From the NCBI GenBank assembly GCA_938040725.1, contig CALHZX010000058.1, positions 1-64,000 of the forward strand: 64,000 bases of DNA, in the 5' to 3' direction. The notes beneath the pieces are model-generated. The model was given only the letters and a program-made list of their open reading frames with translations. It was not told the DNA's origin and did no database searches. Positions within the stretch are counted from its first letter, which is position 1; each line of letters starts with the position of its first letter. Below are positions 1 through 7,654 of the stretch, piece after piece. The translations under genes and the position numbers were made by a program. The DNA comes from an uncultured Actinomyces sp. Its GTDB lineage: Bacteria > Actinomycetota > Actinomycetes > Actinomycetales > Actinomycetaceae.

Positions 1-62
1 CGAGTCTGGTGACCGAAGTGGACACCGGACTCGAGGAGCTGACGCATGGTAACGACTGCCAT
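1..62 (-). CDS. rpsB: 30S ribosomal protein S2, N-terminal fragment
   Basis: The minus strand from position 62 encodes [20 protein letters not shown], the characteristic N-terminus of ribosomal protein S2 with its GVHFGHQT motif. The gene is cut by the window edge after about 20 codons. A GGAAAGGA ribosome binding site lies just upstream of the ATG (plus-strand bases about 66-75). S2 is a small-subunit protein on the solvent face of the 30S. In actinobacteria rpsB commonly sits divergent from an M23/LytM-like gene and close to xerC and dprA, exactly as here. The recognition is by N-terminal sequence only, but it is distinctive. Confidence 0.93.
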
Positions 63-468
63 GGTTCGTCCTTTCCCCGCAAGTCGCGAGTGATCAGTGG
101 GGTTTCCCCCGGGTTATCGGTTTGCTGTGCGCTGGGCGCACCCTGGTGCCATGACCGGCGACCATCCCCGAAGGGACCGAAGCCGCCGCGCCTCGCTACC
201 CTGGCGGTTTCCCGTGGGTCGTGATAATGACACGCGAAGTCACCTGCACATGGCAAGTGCCCGGCTATCCTACCTCATAACTGCGTCAATGTCCGAGACT
301 AAGCGGATGAGACGTTGCCTACTGGTTTGCCCTCGACGAAGCCGGGGATCGCAGTCGGGGACACGTGTCGACCGCCCGTCATCCACAGGGGCATTTCCGT
401 GATCCTCCTTATCCACAGGGGCCTCGAAACAGCTAGACAGGCAAGGCTGTATCTCCGACGCTGTTGTC
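63..468. promoter_or_regulatory. Divergent intergenic region rpsB / LytM-like gene
   Basis: No gene is seen in these 406 bases. Toward rpsB (minus strand) there is a plausible -10 box TAGGAT at 272-267, which would give a leader of about 200 nt. The leader holds a small hairpin (GTGCGC at 127-132, GCGCAC at 136-141). A long leader fits the known tendency of rpsB to be controlled at the mRNA level, but I cannot show that from sequence. The right half holds two copies of YATCCACAGG, listed separately. Confidence 0.4.
379..421 (+). repeat. 30-bp-spaced direct repeat YATCCACAGG, locus A
   Basis: TCATCCACAGGGG (379-391) and TTATCCACAGGGG (409-421) are direct repeats whose starts are exactly 30 bp apart. 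They lie in the sense orientation about 50 nt upstream of the LytM-like gene. The same element with the same 30-bp period recurs at 5181-5220 and 32023-32063. TTATCCACA matches the E. coli DnaA box, but pairing, spacing and promoter position suggest a regulator site. Confidence 0.65.
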
Positions 469-999
469 ATGGTTTTACAGAGGTCTTCGCGCGTCCGTGT
501 CGCCGCAGCTTCACTCATCGTCACTGTCGTTGTCGCCCTGTTCGCCGCAGATGCGCTGCCCGCAAGCGCAACGCCACACGACGAGCGGTGGCAGTGGCCC
601 ACGGGCGAGCCGGTGCCCATCGTCGAAGGATTCGCACCGCCTGCCCACGATTGGCTGTCCGGGCGTCGCGGCGTGACACTAAAGTACCCGGTCGGCTTGC
701 CGGTCTACGCCTGCGCACCGGGGACAGTCACCGTCGCAGGTCCCGTAGCAGGGCGTGGAGTCATTTCGATTCGCCACAGCGTGCGCGGCCGCGACATCTG
801 GTCGACCTACCTCCCCGTCACTCCCGCGGTCACTGTCGGCGATCACGTCGAAAAAGGGGACGTGATCGGCGTCGTCGAGGCAGACTCACAGACATTGCAC
901 TGGGGTGCGAAAACCGGTCGGCGCACGTACATCGACCCAATCCGCCTGACAATAGGGCGCCCGCGCCTGCTCCCGTGGGACGAGGCATCGGCGCAGTAG
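469..999 (+). CDS. Secreted LytM/M23-fold protein, probably catalytically inactive
   Basis: A 176-residue protein with an N-terminal signal peptide (hydrophobic core about residues 11-29, Ala-rich cleavage region near 28-35) and one LytM/M23 beta-sheet domain (about 60-150; VGLPVYACAPGTVTVAG and GVISIRH are typical strands). M23 enzymes are zinc metallopeptidases that cut peptidoglycan cross-links. Here the usual HRGVDL zinc motif reads RRGVTL, so His is Arg66 and Asp is Thr70. The HLH motif reads TLH, and the YAHL His is missing. Only His144 remains, so it is more likely a scaffold, or an activator of another hydrolase, than an enzyme. It is divergent from rpsB and convergent with xerC. A pair of YATCCACAGG repeats lies just upstream. 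Confidence 0.8.
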   Translation: MVLQRSSRVRVAAASLIVTVVVALFAADALPASATPHDERWQWPTGEPVPIVEGFAPPAHDWLSGRRGVTLKYPVGLPVYACAPGTVTVAGPVAGRGVISIRHSVRGRDIWSTYLPVTPAVTVGDHVEKGDVIGVVEADSQTLHWGAKTGRRTYIDPIRLTIGRPRLLPWDEASAQ

Positions 1000-1057
1000 G
1001 CCCGATGGGTGCTCCATCTGTACGTTGGGTCCGCACGTTGGGGTTGAGCTCCGGTCC

Positions 1058-1969
1058 TTACGCTCGCGGGTGCGCGCGCTGGTAGATCGCGCTGAGCCGT
1101 GCGGTATCCACGTGGGTATAGCGCTGGGTCGTCGACAGCGACGAATGCCCGAGCATCTCCTGGACGGCGCGCAGATCAGCCCCACCCTGCAGGAGGTGAG
1201 TCGCCGTCGAGTGCCTCAGCCCGTGGGGCGCGATGTCGTGGACGCCGGAGCCTGCAGCCATCTTGTGCACCATTGCGCGCACAACACGCGGATCGATGCG
1301 ACCACCCTTGTCTCCAAGGAAGAGGGCGTGGCCGCTCCCCTCTCTCGCCAGCCGCGGGCGGCCTCGGACGAGCCAGTGATCGAGGGCTTGCGCCGCCGGC
1401 GGCCCATACGGAACCACGCGCTCCTTACTTCCTTTACCGACGACGCGTACGGTGAGTGCCTCACGGTTCAGCGAAGACACGTCGAGGGCGCAGACCTCGG
1501 AGACTCGCAGGCCACACGCATACGTCAGTTCGAGGATTGCCCAGTTGCGTAACTGTGACGCCCCACCCCTCATGGCTTCGTCGCGAGCGGTATTGAGGAG
1601 CACCCGCGCGTCCGATTCGTCGAGCGGGGAAGGCAGGCGCTGATCGGCACGCGGTGACGACAGCAGGGCAGCCGGATCACTGGGCAGGATTCCTTCTCGC
1701 AACGCCCACGCAGTAAAGTTGCGGACCGCTGCGGTGTGGCGCGCAATCGTCGATCGTGCGCCCCCTGCCGCAAGCGTCTGAGCGAGCCAGGAGCGAATAG
1801 CGCGCGCAGTCAGTTCTTCACGCAGATTCTCAGGCGAGGCCTCCTCCTCGAGAGCCAGAAATTCCAACAGCGAGCGCAGGTCAGCACGGTAGGCGGCAAT
1901 CGTGTGAGGACTCATCCGTCGTCCGAGGCGCAGATACTCTTCCCAGCGCTCCACCACCGTGCGTGTCAT
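1058..1969 (-). CDS. xerC: Tyrosine recombinase XerC
   Basis: The 303-residue length is usual for XerC/XerD. The N-terminal SAM-like DNA-binding domain (about 1-95; LGRRMSPHTIAAYRADLRSL) precedes the catalytic domain. Visible active-site motifs are Arg in CGLRVSEV, HGLRHSTATHLL, LGHSSLSTTQRYTH and the nucleophilic Tyr in QRYTHV. XerCD resolves chromosome dimers at dif near the division septum. I call XerC rather than a phage integrase because of the dprA-xerC order, common in actinobacteria, and the absence of att sites or phage genes. It starts 9 bp after the dprA stop and is probably cotranscribed. AGGATAGC before the ATG could act as a ribosome site or, read as TAGGAT plus 6 nt, as a leaderless promoter. 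Confidence 0.9.
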   Translation of the reverse strand: MTRTVVERWEEYLRLGRRMSPHTIAAYRADLRSLLEFLALEEEASPENLREELTARAIRSWLAQTLAAGGARSTIARHTAAVRNFTAWALREGILPSDPAALLSSPRADQRLPSPLDESDARVLLNTARDEAMRGGASQLRNWAILELTYACGLRVSEVCALDVSSLNREALTVRVVGKGSKERVVPYGPPAAQALDHWLVRGRPRLAREGSGHALFLGDKGGRIDPRVVRAMVHKMAAGSGVHDIAPHGLRHSTATHLLQGGADLRAVQEMLGHSSLSTTQRYTHVDTARLSAIYQRAHPRA

Positions 1970-1978
1970 GCAGCTATC

Positions 1979-3139
1979 CTACGATGCGCCTGTGCTGACT
2001 CGCGCCCAGCCACGCGTCGACCCCGACACGAGGCCCGCAACAGACAGATCCATGAGGGCGCGATTAACCTCCGCTCGTGACAGGCCAGCCGCAACGCAGA
2101 TTGCCTCCACCGACGACGGTGCGCGTCTGGGCAGCGCTTCCCACACTCGGCGCTGAATGGGTTCCAGGGCAGCGACGCCCCGGTCTTCTTCGATCGGCAT
2201 TCCGAAAAGAGGTTCCGTCCCCTGCGCACTGACGGGACGCACAAGCTCAAGGGCATCGTGGCCATCGCGAATAATCGTGGCACCGTTACGTGCCAGTTCC
2301 AGACAGCCAACGGACATCGGGGCATCCACCGCTCCGGGTACCGCGCCGAGTTCCCGGCCGTATTCCATCGCACGACGCGCCGTCGCGAGAGCACCCGAAC
2401 GCGCTCCGGCCTCGACGACGACGGTCGCCGCGCTCCACGCCGCGATCAGCCTGTTGCGTGTCAGGAAACGCCACTTCGCGGGCCTCGCGGTCGGTGTGAC
2501 CTCGGAGATAAGGGCGCCGCCACCCTCAATGACGGCGCGAAAGTCACTCCCGTGAGCGGCCGGGTACGGGTTGGATACTCCTCCTGCAAGCACGCAGATC
2601 GTTCTGCCACGCGCGGACAGAGCTCCACGGTGGGCCTCGATATCGATCCCAATCGCGCCGCCGGAGACAACGGTTACTCCAGCAGAGGCCACGTATGCCG
2701 CCATGTTGCGGGCGCATCGGTTACCCGCACCGGTGGAGGCACGTGCGCCCACGATGGACAGGTAGTCCCCCATACGAGGGGCAGCGGGGAGGCTCCCCCG
2801 GAACCACAAGCCCATCGGTTCCTCCTCACCCAGACAGACGAGTTGTTCCGGCCAGCACGGATCGGCGGGGATGAGGAATCCGCCCCCTGCTCGAGCGACG
2901 CGTGCAAGCTCGACATCGATATCGACAGACAGAGCGCGCTCGCGCCACCTACTCCACTGCGTCAACCAGTCAATCTTCGGGTACCCACGGAGAGGTTCCG
3001 GAACACCACCCCACTGTTTGCAAAGCCACTCACGGGCTGCGCGATCACCCAACGCCCGGCGGACGGTACGGGCATAGGGGTCGGCCGGCTCGGCAACGGC
3101 CGACCACCAGGCGGCTTCCCATCGTTCTGTCTCATTCAT
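1979..3139 (-). CDS. dprA: DNA-processing protein DprA
   Basis: I choose ATG at 3139 (MNETERWEAAW, 386 residues). It overlaps the comM stop by 8 bp, and the longer upstream ORF has no DprA similarity. The Rossmann-like core is clear: SIVGARASTGAG, SGGAIGIDIEAHRGAL, VLAGGVSNPYP and EAGARSGALATARRAMEYGR. A C-terminal winged-helix segment follows (about 320-386). DprA binds incoming single-stranded DNA in natural transformation and loads RecA, and the family is widespread even in species not known to transform. It sits in a yraN-comM-dprA-xerC unit whose upstream region carries the paired YATCCACAGG element, so regulation with other DNA-uptake genes is possible but unproven. Confidence 0.93.
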   Translation of the reverse strand: MNETERWEAAWWSAVAEPADPYARTVRRALGDRAAREWLCKQWGGVPEPLRGYPKIDWLTQWSRWRERALSVDIDVELARVARAGGGFLIPADPCWPEQLVCLGEEEPMGLWFRGSLPAAPRMGDYLSIVGARASTGAGNRCARNMAAYVASAGVTVVSGGAIGIDIEAHRGALSARGRTICVLAGGVSNPYPAAHGSDFRAVIEGGGALISEVTPTARPAKWRFLTRNRLIAAWSAATVVVEAGARSGALATARRAMEYGRELGAVPGAVDAPMSVGCLELARNGATIIRDGHDALELVRPVSAQGTEPLFGMPIEEDRGVAALEPIQRRVWEALPRRAPSSVEAICVAAGLSRAEVNRALMDLSVAGLVSGSTRGWARVSTGAS

Positions 3140-4679
3140 AGTGATCTGCTCCATTTCGCAGCTGCTGCGCTGCAACGATGTGGTCAAACGTGGGGCGCGG
3201 AGCCCCCTCGAGATCGGCGAGCGTCCACGCCAGACGCAACATCCGGTCCACCCCACGCATCGAGGAGTGCCCCGATTCAACAAGCCGATCGAGTTCATCG
3301 ACCAGCTTCGTTTCGATACCCGAGTGGTGGCGTAGCCACGACCCGGGAAGCTGCACGTTGAGCGTCCACGGCGTGCCAGCGAGCCTCCGTCGTGTCCTCG
3401 CGCGCGCCTCGATGACGCGCTGGCGAATCGCGTCGGAAGTCTGGACTATCGTTGCCGACATGTCCGCGCGGCTCGGTGTGTGCACGTCGATGCGAATGTC
3501 CATCCGATCGAGCAGCGGGCCAGATAAACGCGCCAGATACCGCCTCCTGTTCACAGACGAACACGTGCAGCGCCGTCCGCCCTGTCCCCCACCGCACGGG
3601 CACGGATTCGACGCCATCACAAGCTGGAACGAAGCGGGATAACGGGCCTGAACCCCCGAGCGATGCAGGTGAACCGCACCGGATTCCAGCGGCTCACGGA
3701 GCGAGTCCAGCACGGAGGGTGCAAACTCGGCAGCCTCGTCGAGAAAGAGAATCCCACCGTGCGCGAGGGACGCGGCCCCGGGGACAAGCATGCGGGTGCC
3801 GCCACCGATGAGCGCGGGCATCGTCACGGAGTGGTGCGGCGCCTGGAATGGGGGCCGCGTCATGAGAGACATGCCAGAGGGCAGTAAACCCGCGACTGAA
3901 TGCAACGAGGTCGTGACAAGCGCGGTGTCGGCATCCAGGTCCGGAAGAATCGTCGGAAGGCGCGAGGCGAGCATTGTCTTACCCGCTCCGGGCTCACCCA
4001 GAAGAAACACGTGATGACCACCGGCGGCCGCAACTTCCATCGCCGCAATCGCCTCCGGCTGCCCACGAACATCCGCCATGTCGAGCGCCAACGGATCACC
4101 GAGATCCGCAGCCTCGCGGCGTATGCCGAGCCGCCCATGGAATGGCGCCTTGACCGCATCGCCCCCGGCCCACGCGATGAGGTCAGCGAAGTGTTCAAAA
4201 TCAAGCACCTCGATACCGCTGACAAAATGGGCCTCCTGGGCACACGCTGTCGGCACGATCACCCGTCGCACACCCAAAGACCGCGCGGCCAGTACAGCGG
4301 GCAAGACACCGCGTACCGGCTGGATACTGCCATCAAGAGCAAGTTCACCCACGATGACGGCATCCTCAAACGCGGCGGGCGACACGAGACCGGTGGCCAA
4401 CGCCACTGATGCCGCAATCGACAAATCGAAGGCGGATCCGGACTTCGGGATACCAGCCGGAGAGAGGTTGACGGTAATTCTCTGGTCCAGCACGTCCAAT
4501 CCGCACGACTCGAAAGCAGCGCGCACACGGTCACGCGCCTCACGCACCGAGGTATCGAGCAACCCCACGAGCGTAAACGCCACAAGCCCCACGCCTGCAT
4601 AGGTCTCCACGTCGACGAGGTGCCCGTCAATGCCGACGACACTCATCGAATAGGTACGAGCAAGCCCCGGTCCCTTCAT
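3132..4679 (-). CDS. comM: Mg chelatase-like AAA+ ATPase ComM/YifB
   Basis: The 515-residue product starts at MKGPGLARTYSM, with GAGGGG upstream and a 4-bp ATGA overlap with yraN. The N-terminal ChlI-like domain (about 20-145) is followed by the AAA+ core with Walker A GEPGAGKTML, Walker B ILFLDEAAEF and the arginine-finger region around LDRMDIRIDV. The Cys-rich insert (CPCGGGQGGRRCTC) is typical of the family. ComM is a hexameric helicase that promotes branch migration during homologous recombination of transforming DNA. The neighbouring dprA and xerC fit. Nothing looks truncated. Confidence 0.93.
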   Translation of the reverse strand: MKGPGLARTYSMSVVGIDGHLVDVETYAGVGLVAFTLVGLLDTSVREARDRVRAAFESCGLDVLDQRITVNLSPAGIPKSGSAFDLSIAASVALATGLVSPAAFEDAVIVGELALDGSIQPVRGVLPAVLAARSLGVRRVIVPTACAQEAHFVSGIEVLDFEHFADLIAWAGGDAVKAPFHGRLGIRREAADLGDPLALDMADVRGQPEAIAAMEVAAAGGHHVFLLGEPGAGKTMLASRLPTILPDLDADTALVTTSLHSVAGLLPSGMSLMTRPPFQAPHHSVTMPALIGGGTRMLVPGAASLAHGGILFLDEAAEFAPSVLDSLREPLESGAVHLHRSGVQARYPASFQLVMASNPCPCGGGQGGRRCTCSSVNRRRYLARLSGPLLDRMDIRIDVHTPSRADMSATIVQTSDAIRQRVIEARARTRRRLAGTPWTLNVQLPGSWLRHHSGIETKLVDELDRLVESGHSSMRGVDRMLRLAWTLADLEGAPRPTFDHIVAAQQLRNGADHYE

Positions 4680-5119
4680 TGCACACCCCTCAACCACGTC
4701 ACCTGGGCGCCCAGTACGCGAAGATCCACGGCCTCGTCCATGGCAGCGGGCCAGGAGCTGAGCGCCCGCGCATCCACCGTGATCGCAACGACGTCGATAC
4801 GCACCCGGGAGGACAAAGGACCATGGGCGCGACACCACGCGCCAGTCAGCCTGCGGAGCCTGGCTATCTTGCGGGGATCGACCGATGCGAGCGCGCTTCC
4901 CCGACTGCGCCCAACCCTCGTCCGTACCTCCACCACCACGGTCCACGCCCCGTGCGGATCGGTATCGTCGCGTGCAATGATGTCGAGTTCTCCCCGGCGC
5001 CCATCACGCCAGTTCGATTCGAGAATCCGCAGGCCTTTTTCTTCCAGGAGCACACGGGCCGTATATTCACCCGCTGTACCCAGTGCCCGACGATCGGGCC
5101 GAACGTTGCATCCCATCAT
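4676..5119 (-). CDS. YraN family (UPF0102) putative endonuclease-like protein
   Basis: 147 residues with the UPF0102 signature: GTAGEYTARVLLEEKGLRIL, then NWRDGRRGELDIIARD and VVVEVRTRVG, which give the E/D-ExK-like core of a restriction-endonuclease-type fold. The biochemical role of YraN is not settled; the fold suggests DNA or RNA cleavage or binding. It is first in the unit with comM (ATGA overlap), dprA and xerC. GGAGGTG just before the start is a strong ribosome site. ATG at 5116 is an equally possible start. Two YATCCACAGG repeats lie 62-100 nt upstream in the sense orientation. Confidence 0.88.
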   Translation of the reverse strand: MMGCNVRPDRRALGTAGEYTARVLLEEKGLRILESNWRDGRRGELDIIARDDTDPHGAWTVVVEVRTRVGRSRGSALASVDPRKIARLRRLTGAWCRAHGPLSSRVRIDVVAITVDARALSSWPAAMDEAVDLRVLGAQVTWLRGVQ

Positions 5120-5180
5120 GGATCACCTCCACACCCACAGTGCTCCCAACTGCAAGGACACAACAACGCGAAAACCGCCC

Positions 5181-5220
5181 CCTGTGGATAGGGGACGGTT
5201 CGCAACTAGGCCTGTGGATA
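5181..5220 (-). repeat. 30-bp-spaced direct repeat YATCCACAGG, locus B
   Basis: On the minus strand two perfect TATCCACAGG copies occupy 5220-5211 and 5190-5181, again exactly 30 bp apart. They are in the sense orientation for yraN-comM-dprA-xerC, whose start codon is 62 nt downstream. Both copies are preceded by C. There is no clear TANNNT -10 box between the repeats and yraN, so an activator or an alternative sigma factor is conceivable. Confidence 0.7.
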
Positions 5221-5246
5221 GCCGCGTGCTTCGCGTCAGGCAGCGT

Positions 5247-5546
5247 TTAGGGGATGTCGAGCTCCGGCTTCGAGAGTTCCTCGACGTTCACGTCCTTGTA
5301 GGTGATGACGCGCACCGAGCGCACGAAACGAGACGAACGGTAGATGTCCCACACCCACGCATCGCTCAGCGTCAGTTCGAAGAACACGTCACCGCCGACC
5401 GGGCGGGCCTTTACATCAACGTGATTGCACAGGTAGAAACGCCTCTCGGTCTCCACAACGTACTTGAACAACCCAATGACGTCGCGGTACTCCTTAAAGA
5501 GTTCCAGCTCCAGATTGTTTTCGTAACCTTCGATCTCTTCGCTCAC
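5247..5546 (-). CDS. DUF2469 family protein
   Basis: A 99-residue protein that matches the short, conserved DUF2469 family of actinobacteria, recognisable by MSEEIEGYENNLELELFKEYRDV and the FYLCNHVDV and SDAWVWDIYR segments. It is acidic, has no signal peptide or membrane segment, and its function is unknown. It lies between rnhB (54 bp upstream) and yraN, the usual actinobacterial arrangement. A 12-bp palindrome (GCACCGCGGTGC, 5575-5586) lies in the gap to rnhB. Confidence 0.9.
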   Translation of the reverse strand: MSEEIEGYENNLELELFKEYRDVIGLFKYVVETERRFYLCNHVDVKARPVGGDVFFELTLSDAWVWDIYRSSRFVRSVRVITYKDVNVEELSKPELDIP

Positions 5547-5600
5547 GAACCCATCATGCCGGGCCAGGCCCCAAGCACCGCGGTGCCACCCCGGCGCGCC

Positions 5601-6272
5601 CTACTTTGTGGCCTGCGTCGGCATCTTCCACGAGCGGCGATGATGATCCGAGACACCGAGGCGCGCGATAGCGCGTGCATGCGCTGCAGATCCGTAGCCT
5701 TTGTTCGAAGCCCACCCGTATCCCGGGTCGTCGAGCCCCTGCATCAGGTGATCACGCGCAACTTTCGCAAGAACGGACGCGGCGGCCACAACCGCGCAGG
5801 AAGCATCAGCCTTCACCTGCATACGCACGGGAAGTTCACGCCCGAAAGGATCCTCGGGGCCATCGATTGTTCCGAAGAGGTCATCCGGGGCGGAGAGCCA
5901 ATTATGGGAACCGTCTAAGAGAACGCCGCCGGGGACGAGGCCCTGCTCGGCTACGTCAGCAAGCGCACGGCGCCCGGCAAGGCGCAGAGCCGCGATAATG
6001 CCCCACTGATCGATCTCCTGCGCGGACGCGTAGCCGACGGATGAGGCGAGCACCCACGAGCGCACGGGCTCGATGAGGGCCTCGCGCCTGCGCGCCGTGA
6101 GTGCCTTGGAATCCGTGAGTCCCTCGGGGACGGGTGGCGCATCGACGCCGATAAGCGCAACGCCAACGGCAACGGGACCCGCGAGAGCTCCGCGCCCCAC
6201 CTCGTCCATGCCAGCGACGACACCCCAGCGCCTGGCCAGGGAGACCTCCAGCCCACGCGACGCTGTGGTCAT
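5601..6272 (-). CDS. rnhB: Ribonuclease HII
   Basis: 223 residues, normal for RNase HII. The catalytic motif GMDEVGRGALAGP carries the first Asp-Glu pair; further acidic residues fall in LLDGSHNW and the VKADASCAVVAAASVLAKVARD helix. It cleaves RNA in RNA/DNA hybrids and single ribonucleotides in DNA. The start overlaps the lepB stop by 4 bp (ATGA), so the two are translationally coupled, as in many actinobacteria. Confidence 0.95.
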   Translation of the reverse strand: MTTASRGLEVSLARRWGVVAGMDEVGRGALAGPVAVGVALIGVDAPPVPEGLTDSKALTARRREALIEPVRSWVLASSVGYASAQEIDQWGIIAALRLAGRRALADVAEQGLVPGGVLLDGSHNWLSAPDDLFGTIDGPEDPFGRELPVRMQVKADASCAVVAAASVLAKVARDHLMQGLDDPGYGWASNKGYGSAAHARAIARLGVSDHHRRSWKMPTQATK

Positions 6273-7015
6273 GATGCGGAGGGGACGGAGTCAAAGACCT
6301 CATGATGCGCGATGTCGGTCGTCCATCGCGACGTCGGCCAGATAACGGCCTGGACGGTGCCCACGACCGAGGACACAGGCACGTAGGGCGACTGCCCCGT
6401 CCCCATGTGATAACGAGAATCTGCAGAGTTAGAACGATTGTCACCCATCACCCACAGGTGCCCTTCGGGAACGACAACGTCGAAGCTACGTTCACCACAG
6501 GGAACCTGGCCCTCTGGAACGTAGGTTTCATCCAGTTCAACCCCGTTGACACTGACCTTGCCGGTCGCGCTCGTACAGGTCACGTGGTCTCCCCCGACGC
6601 CAATCACACGCTTCACGAGAGTCTGTTCACCGCCACCGGGGACAAACCCGGTGAACTCACCAAGCCGACGCAGAACAGAAGGTGCCGCCGTCTCCGACGT
6701 ACCGAGCCAACCAAGAGTGTCAATAAAAACGACGACGTCGCCACGGCGAACATTCGACGTCAACGCGTCGATACGCGAGACGGCGATCCGATCATCCTCA
6801 ACGAGCGTGTTATGCATCGACGGTGACGGAATCCAGAAGACCTGCACGATGAAAGCGCGAAGCAGCGATGAAATCACAAGTGCAACGACGATGATCAGAA
6901 GAATCTCGCGCAGCCACACGAGCGGGTTACGCCGCGCACGGGCTTCCGCACGGTCACGATCTCGGAGCGAAGGCGCATGCAACGGTCCGAGAGTCGGGCC
7001 TGCAGTCGGGGTCAT
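6269..7015 (-). CDS. lepB: Signal peptidase I
   Basis: 248 residues with one N-terminal transmembrane helix (about 35-58) followed by the periplasm-side catalytic domain. The catalytic Ser lies in WIPSPSMHNTL (Ser66) and the general-base Lys in TLVKRVIGVGGD; VMGDNRSNSADSR is the conserved box D/E. It removes signal peptides of exported pre-proteins at the membrane. It lies downstream of rplS, separated by a strong hairpin, and is coupled to rnhB. Confidence 0.95.
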   Translation of the reverse strand: MTPTAGPTLGPLHAPSLRDRDRAEARARRNPLVWLREILLIIVVALVISSLLRAFIVQVFWIPSPSMHNTLVEDDRIAVSRIDALTSNVRRGDVVVFIDTLGWLGTSETAAPSVLRRLGEFTGFVPGGGEQTLVKRVIGVGGDHVTCTSATGKVSVNGVELDETYVPEGQVPCGERSFDVVVPEGHLWVMGDNRSNSADSRYHMGTGQSPYVPVSSVVGTVQAVIWPTSRWTTDIAHHEVFDSVPSAS

Positions 7016-7058
7016 GCAATCTCCTTGTCGTTACGTCAACAATCCCAGGATACGGCGA

Positions 7059-7087
7059 GGCCCGACACCGGCGCGCGGTGTCGGGCC
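7059..7087 (-). terminator. Hairpin terminator after rplS
   Basis: A perfect 12-bp stem, GGCCCGACACCG (7059-7070) with CGGTGTCGGGCC (7076-7087) and a 5-nt loop. It lies between the rplS stop and the lepB start. There is no long U-tract on the minus strand, which is common for actinobacterial terminators. Confidence 0.7.
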
Positions 7088-7125
7088 TTTCCGTGAAAAA
7101 TGCCAAGGCTTGAGCCCGGCCGACC

Positions 7126-7482
7126 TCACTCGGCCTTGCCGGAACGGTGTTCCTTGATCTTCGCAGCCTTGCCGTGACGCTCACGCAGGTAGTAAAGCTT
7201 AGCGCGACGCACGTCACCCTTGGTGACGACCTCGATGTGGTCGATCGTGGGGGCGTGGACCGGGAAGGTACGCTCGACGCCCACGCCGAAGGAAACCTTA
7301 CGGATGGTGAACGTGGAGGACACACCGTGACCGCGACGAGCGATCACGACGCCCTGGAAGACCTGGATACGAGAGCGGTTGCCTTCGATAACCTTGACGT
7401 GCACCTTGAGGGTGTCACCAGCTCGGAACGAGGGGATGTCATCGCGCAGCGATGCCGCATCAACGGCGTCCAGCTTCTGCAT
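7126..7482 (-). CDS. rplS: 50S ribosomal protein L19
   Basis: 118 residues starting at [17 protein letters not shown], with GGAGAAGAA upstream; the longer ORF to 7635 is leader sequence. Family motifs are [32 protein letters not shown] and SFTIRK-like [26 protein letters not shown]19 sits at the interface of the 50S and 30S subunits. It is transcribed separately from the rpsP-trmD cluster, with a leader of about 120 nt. Confidence 0.97.
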   Translation of the reverse strand: MQKLDAVDAASLRDDIPSFRAGDTLKVHVKVIEGNRSRIQVFQGVVIARRGHGVSSTFTIRKVSFGVGVERTFPVHAPTIDHIEVVTKGDVRRAKLYYLRERHGKAAKIKEHRSGKAE

Positions 7483-7654
7483 TTCTTCTCCTTGACGCAT
7501 CTGCCGCAGGTCGGAAGCGCCTGGTTGGGCGGGTCTTGCCCGCTCATCTGACGTGTGATCGTGCGCCACGGTGTCCCCCTGCGGCAGGATGAACCGCGCA
7601 CAATCCAGGCTATTATCCCACAGCCTCGAGCACATCTACCAGTGCGCCGCCGCA
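7483..7654 (-). promoter_or_regulatory. rplS promoter and leader
   Basis: On the minus strand a -10-like GATAAT lies at 7617-7612, with no convincing -35. It would give a leader of about 120 nt before the L19 start. The leader includes a short hairpin with arms GCGGG and CCCGC around 7532-7547. Such leaders can mediate ribosomal-protein feedback, but no specific known L19 leader class is recognisable here. Confidence 0.45.

Noticed and set aside
379..421. DnaA boxes or a replication origin, because TTATCCACA matches the E. coli DnaA box.
   Set aside because: Only two boxes per site, strict 30-bp pairing and positions before unrelated genes; no AT-rich unwinding region or dnaA/dnaN genes nearby. 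The regulator-site interpretation is kept instead, though DnaA as the regulator is not excluded.
1058..1969. Phage-type integrase marking a genomic island.
   Set aside because: The motifs and dprA-xerC context fit housekeeping XerC; there are no att-like repeats, tRNA or phage genes.
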